Below, piece after piece: positions 22,935-31,356 of a DNA stretch of 52,070 bases. The notes beneath the pieces are model-generated. The model was not told where the DNA came from. It did not search any database and saw nothing but the letters and a program-made list of their open reading frames with translations. Position numbers and translations under genes: made by a program. Positions within the stretch are counted from its first letter, which is position 1. The number at the start of each line of letters is the position of its first letter. Source of the DNA: Lentisphaeria bacterium (GTDB taxonomy: Bacteria > Verrucomicrobiota > Lentisphaeria > Victivallales > UBA1829); contig DPDG01000043.1 of the NCBI GenBank assembly GCA_003526375.1, positions 1 through 52,070 on the forward strand. The letters are read 5' to 3'.

Positions 22935-25331
22935 ATGGCTCATTTTCTGCGAAATCAAAAATTGCACCGGGTGTCCCGCATTATGATGCTCTCACTCTCT
23001 GTGGTCTTTCTGCAATCCTGTTCTCACATCAAAAAGGATCTTGAGGAGATCAATTCGGACGATACGAAGAAGGAGGAGCCGGGGAAAGCGGACCGTTTCG
23101 CATTTCTGAAGAGCGAGATGAGGGAGATTCCGAAAGACACCGTAACGACGGAATCCATCAATGAGGAACTGGTCAAAACGGATTCGGACAAAGATGTTCC
23201 CACGAGCCTGAAAAGCAAAACGGAAAAGATTCCGGTGACGGCTCTGGCGCCCAAGACGGAGAAAGCCAGGGAACCGCTTCATTTTTATGACGATTTCATC
23301 ATTCTGAACGGAGATGAGGAGGTCGCGGTCAATCTGGTGTTCAACAGTGCGCCGCTGCTGGATGTGATTCCCTCTTTCGCGGATGCGCTCGGCTTCAATT
23401 TTCTTGCGGACAGCGATCTCAAAGGCGTTGTGACATTGAACATCGACCAGAAAATGACGCGCCGCGAACTCTGGAATACCTTTGACAAGATGCTGAACCT
23501 TTCCGGCGCGGGCGTCACGGTGGAAGGCACGCTTCTGCGGATCATGGCACTGCCGAAAGTCGCGCGTCAGGCGGACTCCCGCCTCGCGAAGGACGGTACC
23601 GGCGAGCTGTTCTATTATCCGCTGAAAAACACGACTGCGAAAGAGGTTGTGAACCAGATCAAGCCGTTTGTCGGAAATAATGCCGTCTGCGTGGAGCTGA
23701 CCCGCCCGAACGCGGTCATGATCGCGGACGACCGTGCGAATATGCCGAAAATCAAACAGCTCCTCGATGTGATCGATATGAGCGGGAAAAGCAACTGGAA
23801 GCGCAAAATCCTCCTTTGTTCCAATATCCTGCCGAGCAAACTGACGGACGAGCTCAAGACCATTCTTCCCGTTCTCGGATTCAATGTCCAGCAGATCACG
23901 GATAAGACCGAGACGCCCGGTTCCGTTCAGATCAGCGGACTTGACCGTCTGCATATTCTGGTCGTATCCGCCGCGACGGATGAGGCGATTCAGGAGATCG
24001 AACAGTGGGTGGATCTTCTCGACAGTTCGAATTCGCTGGATCAGGAGCGAGTTTTCGTCTATAAAATCCGTCACAACAAGGCTGCACAGTTGGCACAGGC
24101 GCTGTCCGTGATTTATGATATCCAGGGGTCCAGCCTTACGATCGACACCACGACCGGCAATTCAAAAATGGAGACGGTCACTTCCACCCAGGCGAACCGC
24201 AACCGGACTGCCGCCAACACCCGGAGCAGGACTGCGGCGGGGCAGGTTGACATCAACAGTACGGAGAACACTCTGACCGACCGGAGTTCCAATGTGTTCA
24301 ATACACCTGTCCGCGTGTTTGCTGACGGGGTCCTGAACCGTCTTGTGATCCGCACGACACCGAGAACATACGCCTCCATCAAGGCGTTGATCAACCGTCT
24401 GGATGTCGTTCCTGCGCAGGTGCTTCTGCAGGTGCTTGTGGTCGAAGTGACCTTGTCGGAATCCACACAGTTCGGTTTGGAGCTTTCCGGTTCCTATTCC
24501 GGCAAGACCAATTCCCTGATCGGCACCAACTATTCCAATCTGACGACGCCGACCGTGACGACGACCAAAGATGAGAATACCGGCGAGATCACAAGGACGA
24601 CGAACCGTCAGACCGGGTTCAGCTATTTTCTTTCCGATCCAAACAATCCGGACAATAAATTTGCCTATATCCGCGCGCTTGCCGGAAATGGGAACATCAA
24701 GGTGGTTTCCAGTCCCCAGCTTCTCGTATCCAGTCACACGGAAGCTAAAATCAATGTTGGCACGGAGGTCTCCGTTATTACCGGAACCATCACCAATACA
24801 TCTTCCGATGGAAATATGCAGAATGCTTATCAGTATCGGCCCACGGGAGTTACATTGACTGTCACGCCGCAGATTACGAGTAATGATCTGATTTCTCTGA
24901 AAGTCCTTCAGGAACTTTCCAGCGTTGATTACACCAGTGCCACAGTGGAGAACCCGAATCCGAATCTTAACAGCCGGAGTATTTCCACGAATATGACGAT
25001 TGCCAACGGCAGGACCATGATACTGGGCGGGTTGATTCAGGAGAAAAAAACCGACAATCTTGATTCCGTTCCGCTGATCAATCAGGTTCCGATCCTGAGA
25101 CGCCTGATCGGTTCCACGGATGCTTCCGTCGAACGTTCCGAGATTCTGGTCCTTGTGACCGGATATATCGTCAATGAGCGCAACAAGGTTGAGGAACTGA
25201 TCGAACGCTATAACGACGCCTTGAAAGCGTTGAATGATTTCGATGAGAATCTGTCCGGGAAAAACGGGGTGTTCCTGACCAAGCCGCGTATCATGACAAC
25301 GAAGGAGTTCTGGTCCAATGACCTCTTCTGA
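22935..25331 (+). CDS. gspD: type II secretion secretin
   Basis: A 798-residue outer-membrane secretin. The N-terminus is a signal peptide ending in LQSC, so a lipoprotein is likely. An N0-type domain lies at about 130-215 (DVIPSFADALGFNFLADSDL). Several N1/N2 KH-like repeats follow, for example FYYPLKNTTAKEVVNQIKPF and VFVYKIRHNKAAQLAQALSV, the latter with a low-complexity Thr/Asn/Arg insert. The pore-forming secretin domain covers about 495-740 and closes with VPLINQVPILRRLIGSTDAS and SEILVLVTGYIV. It forms the multimeric outer-membrane channel. Its last 14 bp overlap the start of gspE. The charged segment after the signal (DLEEINSDDTKKEEPGK) is unusual. Confidence 0.92.
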   Translation: MAHFLRNQKLHRVSRIMMLSLSVVFLQSCSHIKKDLEEINSDDTKKEEPGKADRFAFLKSEMREIPKDTVTTESINEELVKTDSDKDVPTSLKSKTEKIPVTALAPKTEKAREPLHFYDDFIILNGDEEVAVNLVFNSAPLLDVIPSFADALGFNFLADSDLKGVVTLNIDQKMTRRELWNTFDKMLNLSGAGVTVEGTLLRIMALPKVARQADSRLAKDGTGELFYYPLKNTTAKEVVNQIKPFVGNNAVCVELTRPNAVMIADDRANMPKIKQLLDVIDMSGKSNWKRKILLCSNILPSKLTDELKTILPVLGFNVQQITDKTETPGSVQISGLDRLHILVVSAATDEAIQEIEQWVDLLDSSNSLDQERVFVYKIRHNKAAQLAQALSVIYDIQGSSLTIDTTTGNSKMETVTSTQANRNRTAANTRSRTAAGQVDINSTENTLTDRSSNVFNTPVRVFADGVLNRLVIRTTPRTYASIKALINRLDVVPAQVLLQVLVVEVTLSESTQFGLELSGSYSGKTNSLIGTNYSNLTTPTVTTTKDENTGEITRTTNRQTGFSYFLSDPNNPDNKFAYIRALAGNGNIKVVSSPQLLVSSHTEAKINVGTEVSVITGTITNTSSDGNMQNAYQYRPTGVTLTVTPQITSNDLISLKVLQELSSVDYTSATVENPNPNLNSRSISTNMTIANGRTMILGGLIQEKKTDNLDSVPLINQVPILRRLIGSTDASVERSEILVLVTGYIVNERNKVEELIERYNDALKALNDFDENLSGKNGVFLTKPRIMTTKEFWSNDLF

Positions 25332-26907
25332 GCCGAAGAAACAGTCCCCGCGCGAGCGTCTCAGGGCGCTTTATGCGGCAAAATTCCCGGACTCTCCCGT
25401 GCCTTCGCGGGCGGGGGACCGGACGCTGGTGCAGTCTTCCATGACAACGGAAACGGAACTGATCGCCCTCTATTCGGAAGCCTACGGAGTGCCCGTGCTG
25501 CCCGAAGATGAAATCCGCCAGCCGGAGGCGTTCCCGAATGCCCCGCTGGAGTTTTTCAATGCGAATGCGTGTCTGCCCTATGAGTGGGAGGAGGATTCGA
25601 TCACCTTTCTTGTCGTGGACCCCTATGATCTTGACCAGCTCGCCTTCCTGGTCCGGAAGACCTGGAAGCTGAAAGCGGAGTTCCGTTTTGTCCGCCGGAC
25701 TTTTCTGGAGCGGATGCTCAGCAAGGCGCAGAGCATGGAGGAGGAAGATGAAGACACGGCGGTTGACGTGGATGATGAGAATACCCTCCGCACGATGGCA
25801 GGCGAAGCGCGGATCGTGCGTCTGGTGAACGATATTTTCACTCAGGCGATTGAACTCGGCGCCAGCGATATTCACATCGAACCCGGCGAAGACCATGTGG
25901 CGGTCCGCTGCCGTGTGGACGGCGTGCTGACGGAGATCATCAGTTGTCCGTTGAACCAGTTCCCGGCGATTGCGTCGCGCATTAAACTTCTGGGCGGGCT
26001 GAATATTGCCGAAAGCCGTCTGCCGCAGGACGGGCGGACCAATGTTCAGCTCGGGCGCACCGAGCTGGATATGCGTATCAGCACAATTCCGATTCTGACC
26101 GGGGAAAGCATTGTCCTGCGTCTGCTGAATCAGGACGCAATCACATTCGACCTGAAAACGCTCGGCATGTCTCCGGAGCATCTGGCACAGTTCCGGCGGC
26201 TGATCAGCATTCCCCACGGCATGATCCTCGTCGTCGGTCCGACCGGAAGCGGCAAGACCACGACTCTTTACAGCGTCATCAGCCAGCTCAATGACAACCG
26301 GAAGAAAATCATCACGGTCGAAGACCCTGTGGAATACAAGATGCCGGGACTCTGTCAGATGCAGGTGAATGCGAAAATCGGCGTAACTTTTGCCAACGGG
26401 CTCCGCAGTATCGTCCGTCAGGACCCCGACATCATTCTCGTCGGTGAAATCCGTGACCGCGAGACTGCGGACATCGCGATCAATGCGGCGCTTACGGGAC
26501 ATCTGGTCCTGAGCACGCTTCACACCAACGACGCGGTCGGCGCAGTCACCCGCCTGCTGGATATGGGGGTGGAGAACTTTCTGGTTTCCTCTGCGCTTTA
26601 CGGAGTGCTGTCACAGCGTCTTGTCCGCAAGATCTGCACCGCATGTCATGGCGGCGGAACGGATGCGCAGGGTGTGAAATGCCGCCGTTGCAACGGGAGT
26701 GGTTTCAAGGGGCGTTCCGGCATTTTCGAACTGCTGTTTCTGGATGATGACCTGCGCATGGCGGTGAACCGCAACGCTTCGAGTTCCGAACTGGAGGAGA
26801 TTGCAGTGAAACACGGCATGGTGACGCTTCAGCAGGACGGCGCGGCGAAGGTCGCGGCGGGAATTACGACGGCGGAGGAACTCAACCGTTCCACGGCGGA
26901 ATTGTAA
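25318..26907 (+). CDS. gspE: type II secretion ATPase
   Basis: A 529-residue cytoplasmic hexameric ATPase that powers pseudopilus growth. It has an N-terminal GspE_N domain (LIALYSEAYGVPVLPEDEI), then the N2 segment SDIHIEPGEDHVAVRCRVDG. Walker A is GPTGSGKTT at about 307, Walker B lies in DPDIILVGEIRDRETADIA, and the His box is LVLSTLHTND. A four-cysteine zinc module, CTAC...CRRC, sits near 440-460. Every active-site element is present. Its start lies within the end of gspD, a translational coupling. Confidence 0.95.
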   Translation: MTSSEPKKQSPRERLRALYAAKFPDSPVPSRAGDRTLVQSSMTTETELIALYSEAYGVPVLPEDEIRQPEAFPNAPLEFFNANACLPYEWEEDSITFLVVDPYDLDQLAFLVRKTWKLKAEFRFVRRTFLERMLSKAQSMEEEDEDTAVDVDDENTLRTMAGEARIVRLVNDIFTQAIELGASDIHIEPGEDHVAVRCRVDGVLTEIISCPLNQFPAIASRIKLLGGLNIAESRLPQDGRTNVQLGRTELDMRISTIPILTGESIVLRLLNQDAITFDLKTLGMSPEHLAQFRRLISIPHGMILVVGPTGSGKTTTLYSVISQLNDNRKKIITVEDPVEYKMPGLCQMQVNAKIGVTFANGLRSIVRQDPDIILVGEIRDRETADIAINAALTGHLVLSTLHTNDAVGAVTRLLDMGVENFLVSSALYGVLSQRLVRKICTACHGGGTDAQGVKCRRCNGSGFKGRSGIFELLFLDDDLRMAVNRNASSSELEEIAVKHGMVTLQQDGAAKVAAGITTAEELNRSTAEL

Positions 26908-26922
26908 CGCGGAGGTTTGCGG

Positions 26923-28140
26923 ATGGCGCTTTACAAATATCTGGCGGCGGCGAAAGGCGAACAGCCACACGACATGCTGATCGAAGCGGACAACGAGAAA
27001 GAGGCGTTGAGCAAGCTTCGCAGCCGTCATGTCATGCCCGTCCGCTTTTATGGCGAGGTCTCGGTCGGAGGCGGCGGCAGACTGATGTTCCGCCGTTCCA
27101 GGATCGACACCTACGATTTCACGCGCCAGCTTGCTCCGCTTCTCGATTCTTTCATTCCGCTGGAAAAAGCGCTCGGCATCATTGCCGAAAGTGCGGTCGA
27201 ACCGGAACAGCGTGACTTTGTCAATTCGCTCCGCCAGGGGCTCCATGAGGGCAAGAAGTTCTCGGAGCTGGTGCGTTCCCACGGTTCGCTTTTTCCCGGT
27301 TATTACGCCAATCTGATTGAGAGCGGCGAGGAGACGGGATGTCTGCCGGAGGTCGTCGGGCAGCTTTACAAGTTCATGGGGGAGAGCAAGGAACTCAAGG
27401 ATTTTATCATTTCAAGTTCGATTTATCCGCTGGCGATTCTTTCGATTACGCTGGTCGTGACGGTGCTTCTGTTTACGGTGTTTGTGCCGCGGTTTGCAAA
27501 AATCTTTCAGGACATGGGGCGCGAAATGCCGCCGTCGATGAACTTTCTGCTTGGAGTGAGCGCCTTTGCATCGTGGGCGTGGTGGCTGATTCCCTGTGCC
27601 GCGGTCGGGATATGGACCGGATTGAAACGGTTTTTCGGCGCGGAGGCGTTCCATTACAATTACAGCAAATTTCTGCTTTCCCTGCCGCTGTTCGGCAGAA
27701 TCATCGTCGATCTGGAAATGTGCAAATACATTCGCACGCTTTCCATTCTGATTGCAAATCATGTGGAGATCATCCGTACGGTGAAGATCTCCGGCAGGAT
27801 CATACACAACCCCGTGATCGCCAAAGCTTTTGCGGATATTGCGCGCAAGCTGAAAGGAGGTGCGAAGCTTTCCGCTGCGCTGGCGGGCAACCGGTTTGTG
27901 CCGTCGGGAATGGTGCCGATGCTGAGAGTCGGAGAGGAGTCCGGAACGGTCGGCGAGATGCTGTCACGCATTGCGACCCATCTGGAAAGCGACACGCGCC
28001 TGAAGATCAAAAGACTGCTGAGTTTGTTCGAACCGGCGGTAATTGTGTTTCTGGCACTTGTAGTTCTGGTGGTTGTGGTGTCTATTTTCGTAGCAATGAT
28101 GGAAATCAATTCAATCAGTCAGGGAGGACCCAAAATATGA
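26923..28140 (+). CDS. gspF: type II secretion inner-membrane platform protein
   Basis: A 405-residue polytopic protein with two copies of the T2SSF domain (about residues 60-185 and 265-390). Membrane segments are seen near 170-195 (YPLAILSITLVVTVLLFTVF), 215-240, and at the end (AVIVFLALVVLVVVVSIFVA). The repeat signature YYANLIESGEETGCLPEVV in the first half corresponds to MVPMLRVGEESGTVGEML in the second. It forms the base on which the pseudopilus is built by GspE. ATG 26923 follows GGAGG with seven-base spacing. The gene ends in an ATGA overlap with gspG. Confidence 0.95.
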   Translation: MALYKYLAAAKGEQPHDMLIEADNEKEALSKLRSRHVMPVRFYGEVSVGGGGRLMFRRSRIDTYDFTRQLAPLLDSFIPLEKALGIIAESAVEPEQRDFVNSLRQGLHEGKKFSELVRSHGSLFPGYYANLIESGEETGCLPEVVGQLYKFMGESKELKDFIISSSIYPLAILSITLVVTVLLFTVFVPRFAKIFQDMGREMPPSMNFLLGVSAFASWAWWLIPCAAVGIWTGLKRFFGAEAFHYNYSKFLLSLPLFGRIIVDLEMCKYIRTLSILIANHVEIIRTVKISGRIIHNPVIAKAFADIARKLKGGAKLSAALAGNRFVPSGMVPMLRVGEESGTVGEMLSRIATHLESDTRLKIKRLLSLFEPAVIVFLALVVLVVVVSIFVAMMEINSISQGGPKI

Positions 28141-28559
28141 GAAAAAGAAGATGGAAAAGATCGGACTTCACCTTGATAGAAGTCGTCGTCGTGATCATTA
28201 TTCTGGTCACACTGGCGTCCATTGCGACGCCGCTGTATCTGAACTACGTCAAGAAGGCGAATGTCGGCGCCGCCAAGACCCAGATCAAGCTTCTGGAGGA
28301 GGCGTTGACCGGTTTCCGGCTGGATGTAGGCAGTTATCCGGACTCCACAGTGGGGCTCCGTGCTCTGGTCGAGAATGTCGATCAGAATGCCAAATGGAAC
28401 GGCCCTTATCTCCAGCCCGCAGTCCCGAAGGACCCGTGGGGCAATGAGTATATTTATGTCTTCCCCGGCGAGCACCGCGAATTCGATCTCATGAGTTACG
28501 GTGCGGATGGACAGCCCGGCGGCGAAGGCGAAAATGCCGATATTACGAACTGGGAATAA
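28137..28559 (+). CDS. gspG: major pseudopilin GspG
   Basis: A 140-residue major pseudopilin. The basic leader MRKRRWKRSD is followed by FTLIEVVVVIIILVTLASIA, the type IV pilin-like helix with the conserved Glu at +5. The C-terminal T2SSG domain is typical: KTQIKLLEEALTGFRLDVG, YPDSTVGLRALV, then PKDPWGNEYIYVFPGEH. The residue before the cleavage site is Asp, not the usual Gly. It starts in an ATGA overlap with gspF. An 87-bp gap to the next pseudopilin contains nothing obvious. Confidence 0.94.
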   Translation: MRKRRWKRSDFTLIEVVVVIIILVTLASIATPLYLNYVKKANVGAAKTQIKLLEEALTGFRLDVGSYPDSTVGLRALVENVDQNAKWNGPYLQPAVPKDPWGNEYIYVFPGEHREFDLMSYGADGQPGGEGENADITNWE

Positions 28560-28646
28560 GGAAAGCCGGATACGGAAAAAAGCCGCAGTCCCGGAAGACC
28601 GCCGACAGGTTTCCGTCTCTGTTTTCCGTTTCCGCAAGAGAATTGC

Positions 28647-29210
28647 ATGGATGGAAGAAGATATTTTCTCAAGGGGGTGGAACGTCCCGTCTTGAACTGT
28701 TTCACTCTGCTGGAGCTCGTGGTTGCGATTGCGGTCATAGCTCTGACGACGGCTCTTGCCGTGGTTTCATTCCGCGGCGAGTCTCCTGTCCAGCAGTTGA
28801 ACAGCGCGGGGCTCCGTTTCGAGGCTTTCTGTGCGAAGGCGCGTTTTCAGGCGATGGAAAACGGCGGAGATCGCGTCGTGATGTTCTATCCTGAGACGCG
28901 CACTTTTAAAATGGAGATACCCGCAGAATTCCAGGCAGCGGAGGAAGCAGCGCAGGAAGAGGAGGAAAACAGGCTGAAACTTGCTGCGGTCGAATGGACT
29001 CTGCCGGAGAATTTTGAGCTTGGAACCGCGATCTCCGACAGGGAGCGCGAGACGGCGGAGGAATCTTTTGAGGTGTTCCGTTTCTTTCCCGACGGCGGTG
29101 CGTCCGGCAGCCTGAAGTTCGAACTGCGTTATCAGACGCTCCGGAAGGTTTTCGATATTTCGCCCTTGACCGGGCTTCTGATTCGGAGCGAAGGCGAGGA
29201 GGACAAATGA
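28647..29210 (+). CDS. gspH: minor pseudopilin, GspH-like
   Basis: A 187-residue minor pseudopilin. The hydrophobic helix begins CFTLLELVVAIAVIALTTAL at residue 18; the residue before the cleavage site is Cys. A GspH-like beta domain follows (LNSAGLRFEAFCAKARFQAM, then DRVVMFYPETRTFKMEI), with an acidic insert EEAAQEEEEN at about 95-110. The ATG at 28647 has only a weak ribosome binding site, and a GTG at 28677 would give a shorter leader. It overlaps the next gene by ATGA. Assignment to H rests on position and size. Confidence 0.78.
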   Translation: MDGRRYFLKGVERPVLNCFTLLELVVAIAVIALTTALAVVSFRGESPVQQLNSAGLRFEAFCAKARFQAMENGGDRVVMFYPETRTFKMEIPAEFQAAEEAAQEEEENRLKLAAVEWTLPENFELGTAISDRERETAEESFEVFRFFPDGGASGSLKFELRYQTLRKVFDISPLTGLLIRSEGEEDK

Positions 29211-29623
29211 GAAAAGCTTGTTTTACCTTGATCGAAGTCGTGGTTGCGCTTGCGATTCTCGGGCTCAGCATTACCGGGCTTCTCACTTTGCTGACCACAT
29301 CCCAGCGCCGGATGGCGAAGAGCTATGAGAAGTGGGAACGGATGCACATGCTGGCGCAGGGCGCCGAATACTTCATGCTCCGGGGTGAGGACCCCGGCGG
29401 GATTCCGGAAGAATTTTTCCCGTATCAGGGATACCGGATCGTCGCGTCATACGAGGATATGGAGGAGGAGCAGATTCCGGATGATTACAATAATCTGGTC
29501 GGGCAGCTTCCTTTGAAATGCCTGGTGATCAGGCTGGAGCGGGAGCGTGACGGCGAACTGCTGGATGAACTCAAGATAGACAGGATCAGTTATGAATCGG
29601 CGATCGGCGATGAGGAAGAGTAA
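29207..29623 (+). CDS. gspI: minor pseudopilin, GspI-like
   Basis: A 138-residue minor pseudopilin with leader MRKAC and helix FTLIEVVVALAILGLSITGL. The C-terminal part includes QGAEYFMLRGED and LVIRLERERDGELLDELKI. Position between H- and J-like genes, size and the VVALAIL signature favour GspI, part of the I-J-K tip complex. The residue before the cleavage site is Cys. It overlaps gspJ by 32 bp. Confidence 0.8.
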   Translation: MRKACFTLIEVVVALAILGLSITGLLTLLTTSQRRMAKSYEKWERMHMLAQGAEYFMLRGEDPGGIPEEFFPYQGYRIVASYEDMEEEQIPDDYNNLVGQLPLKCLVIRLERERDGELLDELKIDRISYESAIGDEEE

Positions 29624-30296
29624 ACGTTTTTTCACCCTGGTGGAAATGATCGTGGCGATGGCGGTCATGATTTTCGTCGCCCTGATCATTGCAACGGCTT
29701 CCATGACGTTTTACAATGCATGGCAGAGAACCGTGCGTGTCAGCGACCGCCTGAAAACCTGTCAGGCAATCGACCGCATCATGGACAACTGCATCCGCAA
29801 CATGATCCCGTTCCGCTGGAAGGATAAGGATCTGGATCAGGAGCGTGTCGTCTTCAAGGGAGAACCCGACAATATTCATTTCGTCTCTCTGCGCCGTGCA
29901 TACCGGCATGACAAGGGGGCGTTGATTTTCATCCGGCTGAAAGTGGAGAATGAACAGTTGATTGCCGAATATTCCCAGTATCCCCGCTTCCAGTGGGACG
30001 AGGATGAGTCGGAGCTGAATTCCTATTCCCGCGAGGTGCTTGCCGACCGGGTCCGTTCGGTCAGCTTTCTTTATGCGTCCGAAGAGGAGGATGAACTGGT
30101 CTGGAACGACAGATGGGAGGAGGATCTGAATCTTAACGTTTCCGTCAGCAATCCGCGTTCCGCGACCGCAGACAGTAAACGGACGTTCCTGATCCCGATT
30201 GCAGTCCAGATGACGGTGGAGTGGACCGACGGGCGCAGGGAAGTCTGGCTGCGCCGGACTGCCGGCAATTCCAAAAATACGCAACTGACAACCTGA
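29592..30296 (+). CDS. gspJ: minor pseudopilin, GspJ-like
   Basis: A 234-residue minor pseudopilin. The helix starts FFTLVEMIVAMAVMIFVALI after a basic leader; the residue before the cleavage site is Phe. The GspJ-like beta domain includes DRIMDNCIRNMIPF, PDNIHFVSLRRAY and LADRVRSVSFLYASEE, the last a usual J feature. The ATG at 29592 has AGGA six bases upstream; an ATG at 29610 would shorten the leader. Eight bases separate it from gspK. Confidence 0.82.
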   Translation: MNRRSAMRKSKRFFTLVEMIVAMAVMIFVALIIATASMTFYNAWQRTVRVSDRLKTCQAIDRIMDNCIRNMIPFRWKDKDLDQERVVFKGEPDNIHFVSLRRAYRHDKGALIFIRLKVENEQLIAEYSQYPRFQWDEDESELNSYSREVLADRVRSVSFLYASEEEDELVWNDRWEEDLNLNVSVSNPRSATADSKRTFLIPIAVQMTVEWTDGRREVWLRRTAGNSKNTQLTT

Positions 30297-30303
30297 GGCA
30301 GAG

Positions 30304-31299
30304 ATGAGACGGCGGATTTCCAGAAAAAGAAAATCGGAATCGGGTTCCGCATTGATTGCGGCTCTGTGCCTGATCTTTATTGCCGGAATGCTGACGGCTT
30401 CGGTTCTGATCCTGTCGCAGATCTCCACATACGACGTCAGCGCCCATACGGAACTTCAGCGGTCCGCCTATGTCAACGAGGGAGTCGCCAACCGCGTCCA
30501 GTGGCTGCTTGCCGCGGAACAGAATCTTTTCACGGACAGAAGGCTGGGGGAGCTTGATTACACGGAATATGACTATGACCGTTACATGGCGGACGGCATA
30601 ACGCATGAGATGGATTATCACGGCACGAAAGTGCAGTTCACGATTACGGATGCCAGAGCCGGATGGGATTTCAGCGTGCGCAATTACAGAAGCACTCTTC
30701 AGAGACTGGGAAGCCCCATTGATACGGAGACTGAAACCCTTGATCTGCTGGATGTGCTCGCCGCCCGGATCGCCGACTATTACGATGAAGACGATGAGAT
30801 CGGCATCGACGGCATGGAGGCGGATGATTACGAAGCGGAGAATATGAGTCCCCTGCCGCGTAATTCCAGCAACAATGTTTTGCGCGAGGAGTTTTTCTAT
30901 ATCAAGGATTTCACTGCCCTGTTTCCGCCCGACAAGTTTGGGCGCCTGAGTGCGGTCCGCCTGATTCGCGGTCCCGGCGGAGCCCCGAATTTCTTTACGG
31001 CGTCCCCGCTCCAGTTGAAAATCTACTGCAATCTGGAGGATGAGCAGATTGAGGAAGTCATTGCCGCGAGGAACATCTGGTTCAAGGAGCGGACTTTGAT
31101 CAGAGATCAGCTTGACCCGCTGCTGTATGCATCTCTTTCCGGTTTATCGTGGCGTGAGAGCGGAACTTATACGGTTACGGTCGGCCCTCAGGAGAAAGCG
31201 GAACGTCCTTCCCGCCGTCTGGTCTTCACTTTTGAACGTTTCGATGTGACAGGCGCTTCGGACAACAATGTAAAATTCATCGAATGGATGCAGTTCTGA
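30304..31299 (+). CDS. gspK: minor pseudopilin GspK
   Basis: A 331-residue pseudopilin capping the tip. The leader ends in SESG and the helix SALIAALCLIFIAGMLTAS lacks Glu at +5, as GspK proteins do. The large alpha-helical insert characteristic of K is present: YRSTLQRLGSPIDTETETLD, LAARIADYYDEDDEIGID and an acidic calcium-loop-like DGMEADDYEAE. It is the only pseudopilin here that keeps Gly at -1. It is the last gene of the operon, with a hairpin 11 bp downstream. Confidence 0.9.
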   Translation: MRRRISRKRKSESGSALIAALCLIFIAGMLTASVLILSQISTYDVSAHTELQRSAYVNEGVANRVQWLLAAEQNLFTDRRLGELDYTEYDYDRYMADGITHEMDYHGTKVQFTITDARAGWDFSVRNYRSTLQRLGSPIDTETETLDLLDVLAARIADYYDEDDEIGIDGMEADDYEAENMSPLPRNSSNNVLREEFFYIKDFTALFPPDKFGRLSAVRLIRGPGGAPNFFTASPLQLKIYCNLEDEQIEEVIAARNIWFKERTLIRDQLDPLLYASLSGLSWRESGTYTVTVGPQEKAERPSRRLVFTFERFDVTGASDNNVKFIEWMQF

Positions 31300-31309
31300 G
31301 AAATTGTCG

Positions 31310-31338
31310 CCCCCTCCGTCGTGATTGACGAGAGGGGG
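31310..31338 (+). terminator. hairpin closing the secretion operon
   Basis: CCCCCTC plus CGTC (31310-31320) pairs with GACG plus GAGGGGG (31327-31338) with one bulged base. A second small palindrome, GGATAA-TC-TTATCC, follows at 31339-31352. There is no T-run, but the position between two convergent genes fits a bidirectional terminator. Confidence 0.6.
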
Positions 31339-31356
31339 GGATAATCTTATCCTGAT

